This document shows positions 49,601-63,779 of a DNA stretch of 64,000 bases, in pieces. Position 1 is the first letter of the stretch; each line of letters starts with the position of its first letter. The stretch is from contig CM041084.1 in the NCBI GenBank assembly GCA_023079485.1, positions 131,483,792-131,547,791 on the forward strand, written 5' to 3'. Below the pieces are notes generated by a model. It saw nothing but the letters and a program-made list of their open reading frames with translations. It searched no databases and had not been told where the DNA came from. A program made the position numbers and the translations under genes. The stretch is from Archilochus colubris (Eukaryota; Chordata; Aves; Apodiformes; Trochilidae).

Positions 49601-52600
49601 ATCTGTATTGAGCTGAGGAAATTAACCAGTAAATCAGTTATTTATGTTAAAGATAGCTTAAAAACAATTACTGGGAGGTGTGATTGGTTCTGACGTATAC
49701 CTACTGATTCATTTGAAGAAATAGTACTGTTGTGATATAGTCTATCACCATTTATAATAAAAAGATTTTAAATTATAACTTTCATAATTCCCTTGTCAAA
49801 TTTATGTGTTGGGTTTTTTTCCCTCTATCTTACTCACCCTAGAATGTGCAATTTGTACGGTCTGTGCCAGTTTTCATGTGTGTCCATACTAGGTCTAACA
49901 GCAGGATTTCCTAAGTGAACATATGGCACATTTCCTGCTATCTGCATGGGGAACAGAATTAAACCTTTCATTGTGTTATTTGAGTTTTAAAAAATGTAGA
50001 CTTTTTTTTAACACTGTAGCTCTTTATAATAAACAAGTCACCTAGCATTTAACTTTCACAAATCCTCTTTTTTTCCCTTTGTAAATTAAGAATTTAATTA
50101 AGCCATAACTGGTCAAAATAAGAAAAAATCTCAGATTCCAGAACTTATTTTTAAAATGTATTCTTTAACAACTATCAATTATACACATAAAATGTCACGT
50201 TTGATTGGCTTGCCACCCTCTAGAAAGTTTAAAACCCATACTACTGAGTGGATCTTGATTTTTTTTGTCATTTGCTTAGACCATGATGAGATGCAAGAAA
50301 ATGAATTGATCACATCACAGGACTTCAACTCATGTAATTACAGAGAGTTGGCACTTTCCTGCTTAGGAAATCCAAAACTTATCGGAAATGTCCCATCAAG
50401 ACTTGGCCTTTTGGGTTGATGTACTTTTTACTTGAGTTTCTTGGGAATCTATACCTGTCATTGTTAATTTTGTCTTTCCTTAAAAACCAGACCTTTGCTT
50501 GCCTTTTTTTTTTCCCTCCTATTTTCATGATGTTAGTTCTGAGAATTTTCAGAGATGGGAATATCCAGACTCTTGTAAATGTGCAGAAGGTAAGTTGACA
50601 GTTTATATTTGTATTTTATCCTGAATGTGAGTAATCACTGTCCTCTTAACTGTTTGGAGTGTCGTAGCACTTGTGGGGTGAGTTCCTGATTGAGGAGCTG
50701 GGCACAGAATGCTCCCACTGGCACTTGGGCAGTGCCAATATTTGGAAACGTGCTAGAGGCATCATGCTGAACTGTGCTTTTGGGCCTTGATCCAGAGACT
50801 GTTGGCATGCAGTGTTATCCCTGGTTTCACTGGAATCAGGCTCCTAAACAATTGCTGCTACAGGAACAATAGCTCAACAGACTTTGGAACAGCAAAGTTT
50901 GAATACCCCAAACATAGCAAGTAGGAGAATGGATTTGAGTTCACACTTGGACCACTGACATTATTTTTACCTGTAACATGAACCAGATCACTTAAGCTTC
51001 ATTTCCTAAAGAATTTAATAGATAATATACTTAAATGGCTTGTGATGGTAAACTAGTTTCCTAAATCTCATTCTAAGGATAAATAGTTATAATTTCATTA
51101 TGTGGTCTTAGTGCTGGTGGAACAGGAAGCTAATTTTTGCTGTCCTTTGTGCATGGGATGCCATTAGCAGCAGGACCAATGGAAACTGGGGAGTGAGAGA
51201 CTTAAAGGCAACGGAGGGAGGTGGTTCTGTGAGCACCAGAAGCAATGCAGCACAGAATGTGTCTCTGTCCTTATTTCATCTGTGAAGTGGTGGAGGGTCA
51301 CAATAACTTAAGCACCTTCTCTTATCACATAATAATTATCAAACTTAAGATGGCAATCATGCGGCTATTTATGGGCCATATTCTGAATGTCTTTCTACTT
51401 CCAAAGTCAATGGATAATGGTATAGCTCTAACTACCTATCCTATATGCACATTATCTTATGTTTTTCTTGTCCCATGATGATGCTGATGTTCACATAGCT
51501 TGATGGAATTTGACTACTTACAGAATTTAATTCTTACACTTCTAGTAAGTTTAGCAGTCCCCTCAAGCATATTAATCATAGTGATAGAGGGTAACATGAA
51601 CAGAAAAAGGGATAAACAGACTCTCCAAATTTCCAAATCTCATATCCTTGGTTTAAATCTAACTTATGCTAACATGAGAATATAGATTGCTAGTCAATGG
51701 CTAAATGGGAAGAAGATCATTAGAAGGACATTGAAAAGAATTATATAAACATAGGTAGAATGCTTGAAATATAAAACAAGGAAACACAGAAGATAATGAG
51801 AATAAAATGCAATCAAGGAAAACCAGTATTTTCATGGTTGAACCACATTACTGTACTTCGTTAGTGGATATTTTCTGCAACATGGTTTGGTATCTTAGCT
51901 GGAATTTCACTATCTTCCATCATAGAACTGTGACCTGACTACCAGGGAATAAAATCAGTATCACTTTTCCATTCTCAATGAATGTTTAACTCAGTGAATT
52001 AAATAGTTCTTTCAATATTTAATTATTTTACGGGAGAGAGAACAGCCTTGACAGGAAGGACAAATCCTCTGTGGACTAACCAAGAGTGTTGATGAGGACT
52101 TTATGGGAATGTTTGAAGAAGCTAGAAGACAAACTTGGGACTCCGTTTTCCATATCCACAGACACTGTTCTAACTGCGAGACTTCCTGTATTGAAAGGAA
52201 GAGTGCACTTGGAATGACTGCTCAGGTGTCAACTCCAGGACAGGCTTCATTATTGTGGTTCTTGGGCAGAGACTGATGCTTCCCTGCAGCCTGGATTTAG
52301 GTATTTTTTTGGGGTGGGTTGTTGCTTTATCTGCATCCCTCTCTTTATTACTTCCTATCCTAGATAGCCAGTATACTGGTTTCTATGGCCCCCTTTCTCA
52401 TGTGGTTAAATTTACAGTTTGTAGATTTTGCTTTATTTCTTGCTGAATCTGAACCTTCGAATGCTGATGTGGTGAAATACACATGAACAAGTGCTTTACC
52501 CCAAAAGAAAGTTTGGTTGCATTTCACTTACAGTAGCAAAGTAAAATGTCCATCATTTAAATTAATTTGATCTTGTCCTTTAAAATCATGTCCAACCTTG

Positions 52601-55600
52601 AAGCGTCAGTTTGCTAATGTGACCCAAAATGATTAGTCTTATAAACTGTAATAATATAACACCACTCAATGTGCAGGGCCACTTTTAACTCACCTGTTTG
52701 AAAAAAACATTTGTTTAGATGATTTTTCTTATCATAACAAGTCAAAATTTTTTTAATCCTAAGTATTTAGCTAAATGCTTTGGTAAGGGCATATTGGAGA
52801 GCAATGGCAGATGCATTACAGATACTTATGTGTTATTAAGGACCTAATGTTATTTAGTGTGTAGATGAAAAAAAAAAGAAGTTTGACTTTCTGTACGTTT
52901 AAAAAATCCCACTCTTACCCCCAAACGCCAAGAGACTCAATCTAACAATTTTTTCTGTGAATCCATCAAACTATACTTAGTATCCAGTAGATTATAATGA
53001 AACTGAATAAAAAATTGTCCTTGTTAATATCTTCTATTATTGAACAATCTTTGCCTGATGAGCTGTAATGTATAGCTTTAATGAGGCTGCATGACTTTAC
53101 CTTGTTTATGCTACATCTTTCTGTAAAAAGCTTTATTCCTCTGTGGCTATAATAAAGACGTGATGCCTAGAAGAATGTTTGAGATAACATATTTGTACTA
53201 TTGGCAACTTTCTTTGTATAATAGGTTTCCCTTAAAAGCTTTCTAAATTCTAGGATTATGCTGATAATTTTAATCTTGTATTTGAAATAGAATTTTTTTA
53301 TGTGAATTGAAAAATATCAATATAAGTGAGCTTTCTAGAATAATTTTTCTTCCCAACTACGTGTTGCTGGGGGGGGTTTATTAGAGTCATCTTGGCTAGT
53401 GAAGTAAGTATCGATGGATCTCAGAGTAGTCTGGTTTAATGAATACAATGAAGCTTCCCTGGCCTTGTCTTTTCATTTTGAAATAGGCTGTCAGCCATGT
53501 CAGCTATCTACTTAGATTATCTGGTACTAATTTTTCCCATTCTGTGGAATATCTTCATCACACTTTGTGTTCCTGTCTATGAAATCCCTTGCAAAACTGG
53601 GGTACGAAGGAAATATATAATTATTTTAAAACCATAATTAGCAAGAGTGTGTACAAACATGTACAGGTATAAATACACAAAATATAAAATTCACTTTAAA
53701 AATTATTTGAATCAGCCCCTCAAATGTTAGGTAATACTAGAATCACAAGTGCTTGAGTAGAGCTTGGCTTACCTGGTGTATGTTGAAATACACAGCTGGG
53801 GTGTTTTGAAAAAAAAGAAGACTGCATATAGAACCTCTTCTAATATTCTTCTTATATGGATATTGGAGGGTATAGAGTGAGTGACCTGAGGAAGAGAAAA
53901 GGAGATATGAAGTGTCAATAAAACAAATATCAAGCAGGGAAAAAAAAAATCCTGTCTTTACCTGAACCTGTGAACCCTTTGGATATAATTTCCTAAATCT
54001 TAAAAATTGCAATAAATCTCTGTGCCCTTCACCACAGGGAATTTTTTAGTATAAAAAATGCTGACACATTTATAGATCACTAACAGTGTCGACAGAAGGT
54101 AACCAGTACCTGTACTGGTTTGTTCTCAGATAAGATCAGAAATAGATTGATATACAGGAAACAAATTTTATGTTTGGTTCCACAGACTTCTTTTGAATGT
54201 CAGTTCCATTTTGGTTCTGAAAGGATGGGTACATCTGTGCACAGCCCACTCTGCTCATGATCCTTCATTCCATCCCCTTCAGCCTCTTCCTGCTTTTCTT
54301 CTTTGCTTTCTTGATTCTTCTCTACCCAAATTATTAAATTTTGGAAAAGGTGGAGGCAACTGAGAGAGAGCTTATCAATAAGTCTCTGTTATATGGTTGA
54401 TACAATAATCTAAGCCACATAGTAAATATAGGAAGGAATCATGAAGTGGCCAAAGGGTCTCTTGGGCACCAAAAGGTCAGGAAAGAAATGCAGTTCTGTA
54501 TGGGTTTTTTTGGCATAATCTGTTTTTTGAAATTAAGAAAAAAATTCTAATTGACAATGAATTCAGTGTGTATGAAAATTCCACATGAACCAAAAAATGT
54601 GTATTTGTACATCCCCTGTAATTATAACTGATTTTTCTGCTTGTAGCAGCTATGGAGTGTTTGCCTGTAAAAGTATCCTTTTATTTTTTCTCTATTAAGC
54701 TTTCCATGCATTACTATCTACAGAATATTCTTCATTCCTTGCCCCAGAATGAAATGAAAACATTAGAATTTAAAATTTTTTCTTATTTTGTCAGTAGTAC
54801 AACTTTACAAAAAAAGGATCTATGTCATAACTTGTATTTTAAATATCTGAAAAATAAGACATGCAAAGGTGAATGTCAAATGATCAGCCCTTGGCTGAAA
54901 CTACCATAGAATTGATGACGATTCATAATGCACACAAAAAAATGATGACATATTGTAATATGTGAGAAAATCCTGGTCTTGTACCTGATTCATGGCCAGC
55001 ATTGTCTCTGAACATTTAAGTGGTGCATATGAGACCTATTCAATTAATTGAATTATTTATAACAAGATGATTCTGTTTCTCAGAGCTGATATGAAAATGT
55101 TGTTTTCTTGATTGAATGAATGTAAAGACAAAGTTTCTTGTATTACAAACTTGCATTCTCTAATGCAGGCAAGGTGGTTATCAAGTATTAAGCTTTCATT
55201 TTATTATAGCAAGATAACCATAAATACTCAGTGGCTCCTACTGCAGGATCTCAGCAATTACCAGGTTTGCCATGTCTATAGCCGAGTCCTTTTTACCTCA
55301 AATTGTAATACATTTCTCCAGTACTAATGTTTGCATATCGCACAGCATGCTACAGGCATAAAAACAGATATTTAAAACTATTTTGTGTGGTCCTTTGTAG
55401 GTTTTCACATGAGTTATGGGGTCAGTTTTATTAGGGGATATGTTCTCTATTATTTTTTTTTTTTAATATTTATCATGGGTGTTAGTAGAGAGCCCTCTAC
55501 ATCTCATTTAGAGGGACCTGGAGTTGTATTTGTTCCTATTTATTTTTTTGTTTAAAAATCTGAGTCTGAGCTGCCATCCTTCTGGCCAAGGAAGCCTGGA

Positions 55601-56576
55601 TGGTTACTCCCTTCTGAGCACATCAATACAACATTTTAATTAGCAGAACGTTGCTTATTCCCATATCTTCTGGGATTAAAATCGCTTTCAGTGGAAGAGC
55701 TTTAATAATGGCCCTCATTTGATATTGGTTTTTTTGGAGATTTTGTAATTAGTGCTAAGATGTTAAAAGCTGTGGATAGAAAATGAGATATTCTAAGGAA
55801 AATCTTTTAATTGTTACTTTTCAATTTGACAGTGATAGAATGTATTTTGTAATGTTATGTAATGTCATGCTCTGACACAAGCACTGAAAGAAATGAGGAA
55901 AAATACTTTTTCAGGGATTCAGTCAGGGATTCTTATTTTCTATATATTTAATGATATTCACTGTGCATATTAAGCTGCAAAATTTCACTGTGTGCCATTT
56001 GATGAGTGATTCTGCTTCTTCCTCTTTGACTTTCTATACCATATATGTCCTGGAGACCCAGGCTCCTAAGGCAGTGGCATTTCTTGGAAGTAGACAAGTA
56101 TGGAGCACCCAAAGAAGTGATTGATTTTGCTTGGTTCCATCATGGCTGATTCTGTCCATAAAACTTTCAAAAGATGCTTAATACTGCTTATTTTGAAACA
56201 TAGTACTTGTATAATGCAGCCATTCCCTTTTAGTGACTTCCAGTCCCTTCCAGTTTGCATCAGAAATTATATTATCAGTCTTCATACTGTATGTACAGTA
56301 CTTAACAGAGTACTTACGTATGGAATACATACTGTTTGGTTCACTCATGGCTTGGTATTACATTTAAATGTTTGTACTGAAAAAACTGTTATCTCTTGTG
56401 AGGCATGGTATAGCTTTTCAGATATGATACGAAAGGTTTATGGTTACAGTCTCAGTGCTGCATGTTTATTATAGGAAGAATATTTTTAGGGTGGTCTTTC
56501 TGTCCTTTAAAGCTGCCTTTACTTTAAAAAACCCCCAGACCTACATACACGGGCACTGATGTTAGTCATTTTTACA
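46609..56576. other. long intronic stretch without recognised genes or transposons
   Basis: Nearly 10 kb of AT-rich intron. Small G8 and A-rich runs near 53.37 and 52.87 kb are the only simple repeats I note. Two segments read as less AT-rich, about 50640-50900 and 52030-52260; neither has recognisable coding content. Confidence 0.5.
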
Positions 56577-56604
56577 GGGGAGGGAGGGAGGGAAGGAGGA
56601 GGGG
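56577..56604 (+). other. G-quadruplex-forming motif on the transcribed-sense strand
   Basis: GGGGAGGGAGGGAGGG (56577-56592) has four G-runs separated by single As, followed by further G pairs and a GGGG run at 56601-56604. It meets the canonical G3+ pattern with 1-nt loops. Because RIMS2 is transcribed rightward, the motif would be present in the pre-mRNA. Confidence 0.85.
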
Positions 56605-59600
56605 AAGATGCAGAAATCCTCCTCCTCTTAGACAGTAGTAGCAGTGTGAGGATGGCTTGTCCTCATTTTTTTACTTCTGAGATTTTATTGCTGGCAGCCA
56701 GATGTGCTGAAACTCCTGACGACAGCATCTATTCACTGCATGTTTTTAATAGGCTTAGAGAAATATGAGTAGAGTACATGAAAGCAGCTCAGCTTCACAC
56801 TTCAGCTGGGAATGCCCAAAAAGCTTACTGCTGTTTAGAATTCTTGCTACAGTCAGGAGAAAGCCGCACGGGTACTAAATCTTCTACGACTGAATTAGAA
56901 GAATAATGACTGTACAATTAACTATTAGCCTCTGCTCATTTAGGCACAGTTTTTACAGAGATCAGAAATATGGAACTTGATTGGCATGTTTGCATTTGAT
57001 GGTGTGTGCTAAATAGATGACTTTTAAGACAGGTGGTGAGGAAAAATAGAAGGGAAGGAAAGAGAAAATGCAATTCGAGACACTGCGCCAGGTCTGCAAT
57101 TCTGTTTTATCTCATTTTCATGGGGTTTTCTCATCCCCTCCAAATATTTTACAAAATGATCTATTTGGACAAACATTGAACAATGCTAGGTGAGTACAAA
57201 TAAAACATTTTTGCTTTACCATTTCTATGCTTGTGCTCTCATAGTTATATATTTGCATGTTTTTCAGTGAGGTGCTTTTATAATTGCACTCTTATGTATT
57301 ACTATTTTTATGGTAGCAGTCGATCTCTGTCGGTGCTTTTATGTTTTCTGGAAAGATTTAAATAAGAACTCAATCTGCAGAAATAAAGCAAGCAAAGATA
57401 GAATAAAATATTTAAGATGGTTACATATCTTTCATACATTATCTACCATTAGAAGCTAGCATTATTAGCTGTAATCCTTGAAGCATATGAAATATTCATA
57501 AACAAATTTGTCCAAGGAAATGATTTCTGCACGGATGTGGCAGTGAAAGGATTAAATGTTAAAAATGTGTCTGCTTAACCATCCATAATTTGCTGGAAGA
57601 TGTAAATCAGTAGTCCTGCATACCACTTGCAAAATAGGAAGAAAGCAGTTTCTTATTTTTCAGAAGACAGGTTCTGTGTGCAAAGCTTTTCAGTGATCTT
57701 TTTAACTGGCCAAATTATAGCTGATCAGTGGATGCTTTGCAGCATCAGCAGCCGGTCAGTCAGCTCTGTAGGCTGCCCTTTTCTGAGTAGCTTTTGTTTT
57801 GTGGGCATTAGAAATGATAGGGAGTTGTTGTTTATTGGTGTGAGACGATTTTTAAATTGGTTTCTTCAGATTTTATATGGGAGGAAAAACTGAATTAATA
57901 ATGACTCATTTTTGTGGCACTGTTCAATAAGCATACTGTAATACCAATGTTGAGAACTTTTTCATTCTACTATTAAATATTAACAGTAAAAATGCTTAAG
58001 ATTTTAATCTAAAAGAGTATGAGTGCAGATCAGAGATAAAAAACAATCCTGTAGTTTTTTATAAAGATAGTGCAGTGATGGAAACATTCTGGAAAAAATG
58101 TGGAAGTAATATTGCAGAGACTATATTCAGCATTTTAATCCCCTCTGTATCAGTGGGAGAACTTATTTTCAAATGGGATATTAGTCCTTAAATACAGTGA
58201 TATTTGCAGTTAATACTTCAGAAAACTCTTGTAATTTTATTTCGCAAGATATTCTTGTAGGGATTCCCTCCCTTACTGAGGTGTTGCCTTTATTAGTATT
58301 TGAGCATTTATTTAATGTTACTGTTTTCAAGTTTTGGTATGTTGGTTATGAATTTCTAATTAAGCATGCAAAATTATAGATGTAGCTTTAATATTCATAA
58401 TCACTCTAATGAAGCAAGATTTTTTTAATAGAAAACAAATCTGTGGTGATTGAGAATTTTCTTATATCCTTTAGTGTACTCTGAAATCTTGGAGGCACTA
58501 CAAAATGGAGCAATAATTTATGTATTATCAACTATGATTGCAAAGCAGTGCATATTTCCAAGTGCATAGTTTCAGGCCTACAGCAACAAAAAAATCCCTT
58601 AGCAACTGTTCTAATCAGCTACAAACCAAGTCCTGATTCTCTGGATCTGTTTTTGTATATCAAAGTGCATGCTTTTTGCAGATGAAGGTGCATGCTTTTT
58701 ATTTATTTCTTTTCTTTTTTACAGCTACACGTGCACGGTGCTTTTAGGCATATATTTTGCTCAACTCTGGCAAAAGCTATCGTTTTCAAATCAAAAGATA
58801 CCAGAGAATTATTTTGTTGCATTATTTGTGTCTGAGATATAGACTGATGTTTATTCAAGAAGACTGGCAAACAAGAAAGGTTTATCAGGAAACCAATCCT
58901 CCTACCTAGTATGGGCTGTCTTATTTAGGATGAGAATATTTCTCTATTTATAAGGAGCAATGTTATGTTTTCCTGGGTACTAATGTTTTTTGCCTCAGGA
59001 AAACACTGCAATTTTTCAACAATATGCAACAGTAATCATGAGAAACTAAGTAAGGCTTTCTGTGTCTTCTGAAGTTGAAATTAATTGGAAGCTATTTAAG
59101 GTTATTGAATGTCTTCTGAATTAATACCAGTATTTTAAATTTGAGACTGATAAAAGGGTTTTGAAGAAGTCATCTATTGATGACTTTTTACTAGGCAGTA
59201 AAAAATCTTGCTGACATTTATTTTGAAGGCTAGTGCTTTTTGTTTTACTGATTCAAAAAGTGTATTTTTTTTCTAAATAAATCAATGTGGTGTATATTTT
59301 AGGTAGATTTTTCACTTAAAACTTTGCAAATTAATGTGCTGCACTTGGCTAAAACTAGCTCATTGTGTGTTAAGAGTTAATGTTTCAGAACTGTAGTAAG
59401 GAAAATAAAAATACCTCTAGCATGTAAAAGATTCTGGTTTGATTGGGTATAATAGCTGTCGCTTCAAACCTTAAATATTTTTTGAGACTAAAAAGAGATG
59501 ATCTGTCTCCTTTTAAAGTTTTTTCTCTCTACTTTTATACCTAAAAAATCAGAGTCCAGAAAGATAACAGCCGACGTTAAGCACAGAATGATTAACGGCT

Positions 59601-61272
59601 GCTTACACAAAGTAATAACGTGAAGAAAACAGGTTAATGCATACTAATAGTGTAGTAGATAATAGAATCTAAACCGGAAAGTCATGGGGAGCTAGGCAGC
59701 GTGCATATAACTGTAACACAAACACCATTCCAATTAATTTTCACATCATCTGCTCTTGGAGTTCTTCCATTCTTCTGAAAGTTTAGAAATGCTGTGTTTT
59801 TGTTGCAGGAAAGCCAGTTATCTTGGCCTTAGCTTTCTGATATGATACAAAACATTATTTAAAAAGGTATTCATCATTTTCTGTAGAAACCTTGCACAAG
59901 TTGGGATTTTATTTTCATACTTTTTGCATTGCAGTAGCTGATGTGAGAGGACTCAAATGATATTAAGCTCCTTGTGTTTTATATAAATTTTACCATTCAA
60001 ATGGGTTTAGTATTCCTGTGCTAACAGCTTTTGTTGGAGAAGTACTGCAGTTCAGGTCTTTTTTTTTCCAGCTACATGGCAACACATTGCTGTAAGATGC
60101 TATTGTGAGTGTAAAAGAGAGAGATGGTTTACTGGGCCTTCCTCCTGGTTCTGCACATCTCTATCTGACATTACCAGCCCCAGCCAGCTGAAGCAGTAAG
60201 GGCTGTGACTTTACCTCAAAATTGTGTTTCACCTGTATTTGGGACTGTAGGGCTATTTTCTGTAGAATAGGTAAGCTTCTGTGGAAAATTATTAGAATTA
60301 CCTCATGCCAGGAAGTCAGAACTGTTTTGCATCCTTAGCATTTGGCAAATGGTAATTTATGGAATAAATTCTTCATGTGTCTGGAAAAAGAAAGTATGGG
60401 AAAACAAATCAGAAGACCTTCTCTGAAAGCATGATAAGTGCTTGGGTTACATCAGAATGCCAAAGCAGCATCTAAAATAGCTTCGTTTCTTTTGCAGTCT
60501 AAAATTTTTCTGATGACTTTCAGTGACATAAATTAAATGTTGTTAAAAACCTTAAGGTACCAGAGAAGCTGGACTGTCTGACTGCCATTTTTCACTCAGG
60601 GTTTAGTGTACAAATACTGTCAAATGCTCCATTTGTAGCAGGATGCTGTGAGAAGTCACAGTTGCTTTGGGCAATATTCAGATTAACACATCACTGCATA
60701 ATGGCGAGTAGCCTGTGTTACTAAAATTGATACAAACTCCACAGAGCAGTATCAGTGCAATTTTACTATTCCAGTACGTATTGACAGCTTCTCACTCAGG
60801 ATGGAAAGCAGTGGATTTTCCTAAATCTGGTTTCTCCCATGACAGGTTCTTACTTTTTTGTTACAGGGACGTGAAAGTGAATTTGTTGTCTAGGTTGGCC
60901 ACACAGGGGCATAAGATAACTACTATGCTTAACCCAAAAATAGCACAAAGGTTGCTCAGAAATTATATGTACATCAAGACTTAGGAATGCTTTGCATTTT
61001 CAAATAAAACACGCTTATTTTAAAAAAGTAAACTCTCATTTCTTTAATTGAATTAAACTCCAATATTTTTAAAGATTCGGAAGAGCTTTCACTTTTTTAG
61101 TTCCTTAGTAATCATTTTATACATAAATACATTCAAATACAATTTTCAAAAGTATTAGTGTTTAGTAAAACAACTACTAAAGTAGTCTGTTTGTGAAACC
61201 ATGTATTTACACAGAAATTAATTTGCCTGAAAAATACGATTTATTTTTATTAATTAATTTTCTGTTTTGTTT
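56605..61272. other. intronic stretch, nothing recognised
   Basis: AT-rich intron. A segment at about 59560-59710 has more CpG dinucleotides than its surroundings (CCGACG, AACGGC, AACGTG, ACCGGA, CAGCGTG) but shows no coding or repeat signature. Confidence 0.5.
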
Positions 61273-61288
61273 CCTAAGTATACTTAGG
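61273..61288. repeat. 16-bp perfect palindrome
   Basis: CCTAAGTATACTTAGG equals its own reverse complement. Lies 27 bases before another 16-bp palindrome. Confidence 0.9.
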
Positions 61289-61315
61289 AGCTATTTTGCT
61301 CCATTTTATAACGAA

Positions 61316-61331
61316 GGCATCACGTGATGCC
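61316..61331. promoter_or_regulatory. 16-bp palindrome centred on an E-box
   Basis: GGCATCACGTGATGCC equals its own reverse complement and centres on TCACGTGA. That octamer is a core recognised by bHLH-ZIP factors such as USF, MITF and TFEB. Binding is not shown by sequence alone; an intronic regulatory role is inference. Confidence 0.45.
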
Positions 61332-62304
61332 AAGAATTACTAGCACAGACAATTGCTATTTGTCATGGAGCAAGTAATGATTGCATTGTCATTGAATAAA
61401 AAGGATAACTTTTATATTCCTTGTTGGGAAATGATTTTGTCAAGATACTTCTGTAGAGTAGGTTTGAATTTTTTTTCCTGACTGTCTCAGTTCAACAAAG
61501 CAAAAGCTTTCCTAAAATTCTAAGTGTATGTTGCATCTCCAAACATGATTAGTCTAAGTGCCAAGGATAAAACTGCACTGATGGCACTGTAACAGAAAAT
61601 ATACGGTCAATATTCTGATGTATAACAATGAATAATAACAACAGAAAAAGCCTCTCCTCACTTTCAAAAACCATTTTTTTGGCTTTTCACGTCTGCTCCC
61701 TTTTTACCTGCGTACTGGACTCTCATAATCCTGTTCTAAATTATTTTCTGAAATTTGTAGCTGATGTGCTTTCTCAATTAAAAGACCACGCAATGTTCTA
61801 AAAAAACCCCAGAACTTTATTTTTGTGCCTATGATATGTTGTTTAATGAGTTAAAAGCATAGCAAAGCAAGGCAAATTCCTCTCCTGGTTCTTAACAGTG
61901 TCTTGCACCAGCTGTCGATGACTGCATTACTTCAGAGAGGTTATTCATGTCAGATGATCCTCTGTCTTTTTTAATTGCTAAAATTAGAGACATAAGCCAT
62001 CTTTAGGTGAATCCCTACATGCATGTATCTGTATCTGTAAGCACAAGGGTAAGAATGGCTGGGACAGTAAGTTACATATGTAAGGCAGAGAGAGAGTCTT
62101 ACAGCATCATGCTTGGTCTTTTTTGAATCTTTGCCATGTGTCTCTCTGAGCTGTGAATAAATATGTAACAACATCTATCCTTTGCTTCTTGATTTGTTAC
62201 TTTGGGAGAAAGTGGGAGAAGTAGCATGGGTTTTTAAAGTTTCTTCTAATGTTTCTGTTTCCCTTGGAGGAAGGAACTGAACATACTAACACCCCAAAGC
62301 TGTG

Positions 62305-62345
62305 TGGTTTGTTTTTTTGGTTTTTGTTTCTTGTTTTTTTTCTTC
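62305..62345 (+). repeat. T/G-rich low-complexity tract
   Basis: T runs broken by GG and G blocks, of the same type as 36008 and 63780. Confidence 0.7.
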
Positions 62346-63167
62346 TTCTGAGAAGTTCTGTATTCCACTCTGTCTTGGCAGCTTTTCCATTTTGGGTTTG
62401 TTTTTTAAATCCCTATTTCTAGGAAGAACCACCCCTTGCAACATCCTGTTACAGATATTTTCAGAGAGATCAAAGTAAGAGATTTCCTTACAGAGCCATT
62501 TCTCTTCCCATCTCTTCCAGTTCTGGAGAGAGATACCTTCTGTTACTTCCACATCAGTTGCTACAGATTTAATAAGGTGACATATGCTTCCTCCATGAAT
62601 CTCACAGAGCTGTGGATATTTGTGGCCATAACAGGTTTATCTCTATTCTCATTGTGCATCAGCTGCTTTTATCTGATGATGGTACTAAAATCCTAGCTGG
62701 CATATGATCTTAACCTCCCACCAGGAAGAAAAAAGAGGATGGGTCAGAAGTGGCTAAATGATCTCAATTCAGATAGTATGTGAAATTGACAAAATTAAAT
62801 CAACCTAAATTTGGAATTAAAAATACCTTACAGCTCATTTTTTTTTCCTCACCTGTATGAGAGCACCAGAAATCAAAGCTATGTTTGAGTTACAACATTT
62901 CAGATCAGAACATACAAAAAGGATCTCTTTCCATTACCCACGTACTTTCTCTCATTCCTCAGAACAGACACATAAAATGTAGGTATTATCTTCTTTTTCA
63001 GGAAAAAGAAAAGGCAGAGGTCATGGTATTAAAAAATTAGTAGTGATTTTGTTTACTCAGCTTGAAACATTAAAGAGATTTGTTCAATGACAAGAGCCCT
63101 GTAGTTTTTGAAAACTGCATGTTCCAACACAAACACCCAGAAATCAAAGTTGGTAGTCCTGATTAGG

Positions 63168-63200
63168 TATTACCTTGATTGGTTGTTATTACCTTGATTA
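63168..63200. repeat. two copies of TATTACCTTGATT, 19-bp period
   Basis: Exact 13-bp copies at 63168-63180 and 63187-63199. ATTAGGTAT and TTAGGTAAT flank them, giving partial inverted symmetry. Confidence 0.7.
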
Positions 63201-63779
63201 GGTAATAGATACTTTTGGGGATTAAACTGTGATGACTGAAACAATAACTAGCCTCAAGTATCCATTTTAAACTTTCTTGAGGGTGCTGTTGCTCTGGTAA
63301 AACTGACATGAATGCTATGTCAGTCTGAGAGTTTGGTATGTTGGTAAGAGGCAAAGTCAATATTCCAGGTTGTTTGCTTTAGCTGATCAGATTCATATTC
63401 ATAAATATTCTAGTTTTTTCACCCCCATGGCCAAAGAATTCAGAGTCAGATCAGAGTCCTCACCAGTCCTGCTTTGCTCAATGTCAAGTATATAAAATAA
63501 TTATTTTTGCCCCTTTCTTCATCCTTCTAGCTCTTCTCCTTTTGGATCAGTAAGTCACACATATGCATTTATATATGCCCATATAGCATTATTCATTTTC
63601 CAAGTTACTAGCTGTAATTATCATCCACTGTAGAAACATGGGTATTGAAAATCCCAACATGTCAGAACTCAGGTGTGTCTATGCATTCCTGATAGAGGTT
63701 TCTGCCACCATTACTGATTCACTGAAAGTGGAAGGGAGAAAGACCATTTCCAGTAGTGTGAGCCCTGCTGTTTCTTGAT

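Noticed and set aside
56121..56474. 117-codon open frame
   Set aside because: Hydrophobic, compositionally intronic translation with no domain or splice context; likely chance.
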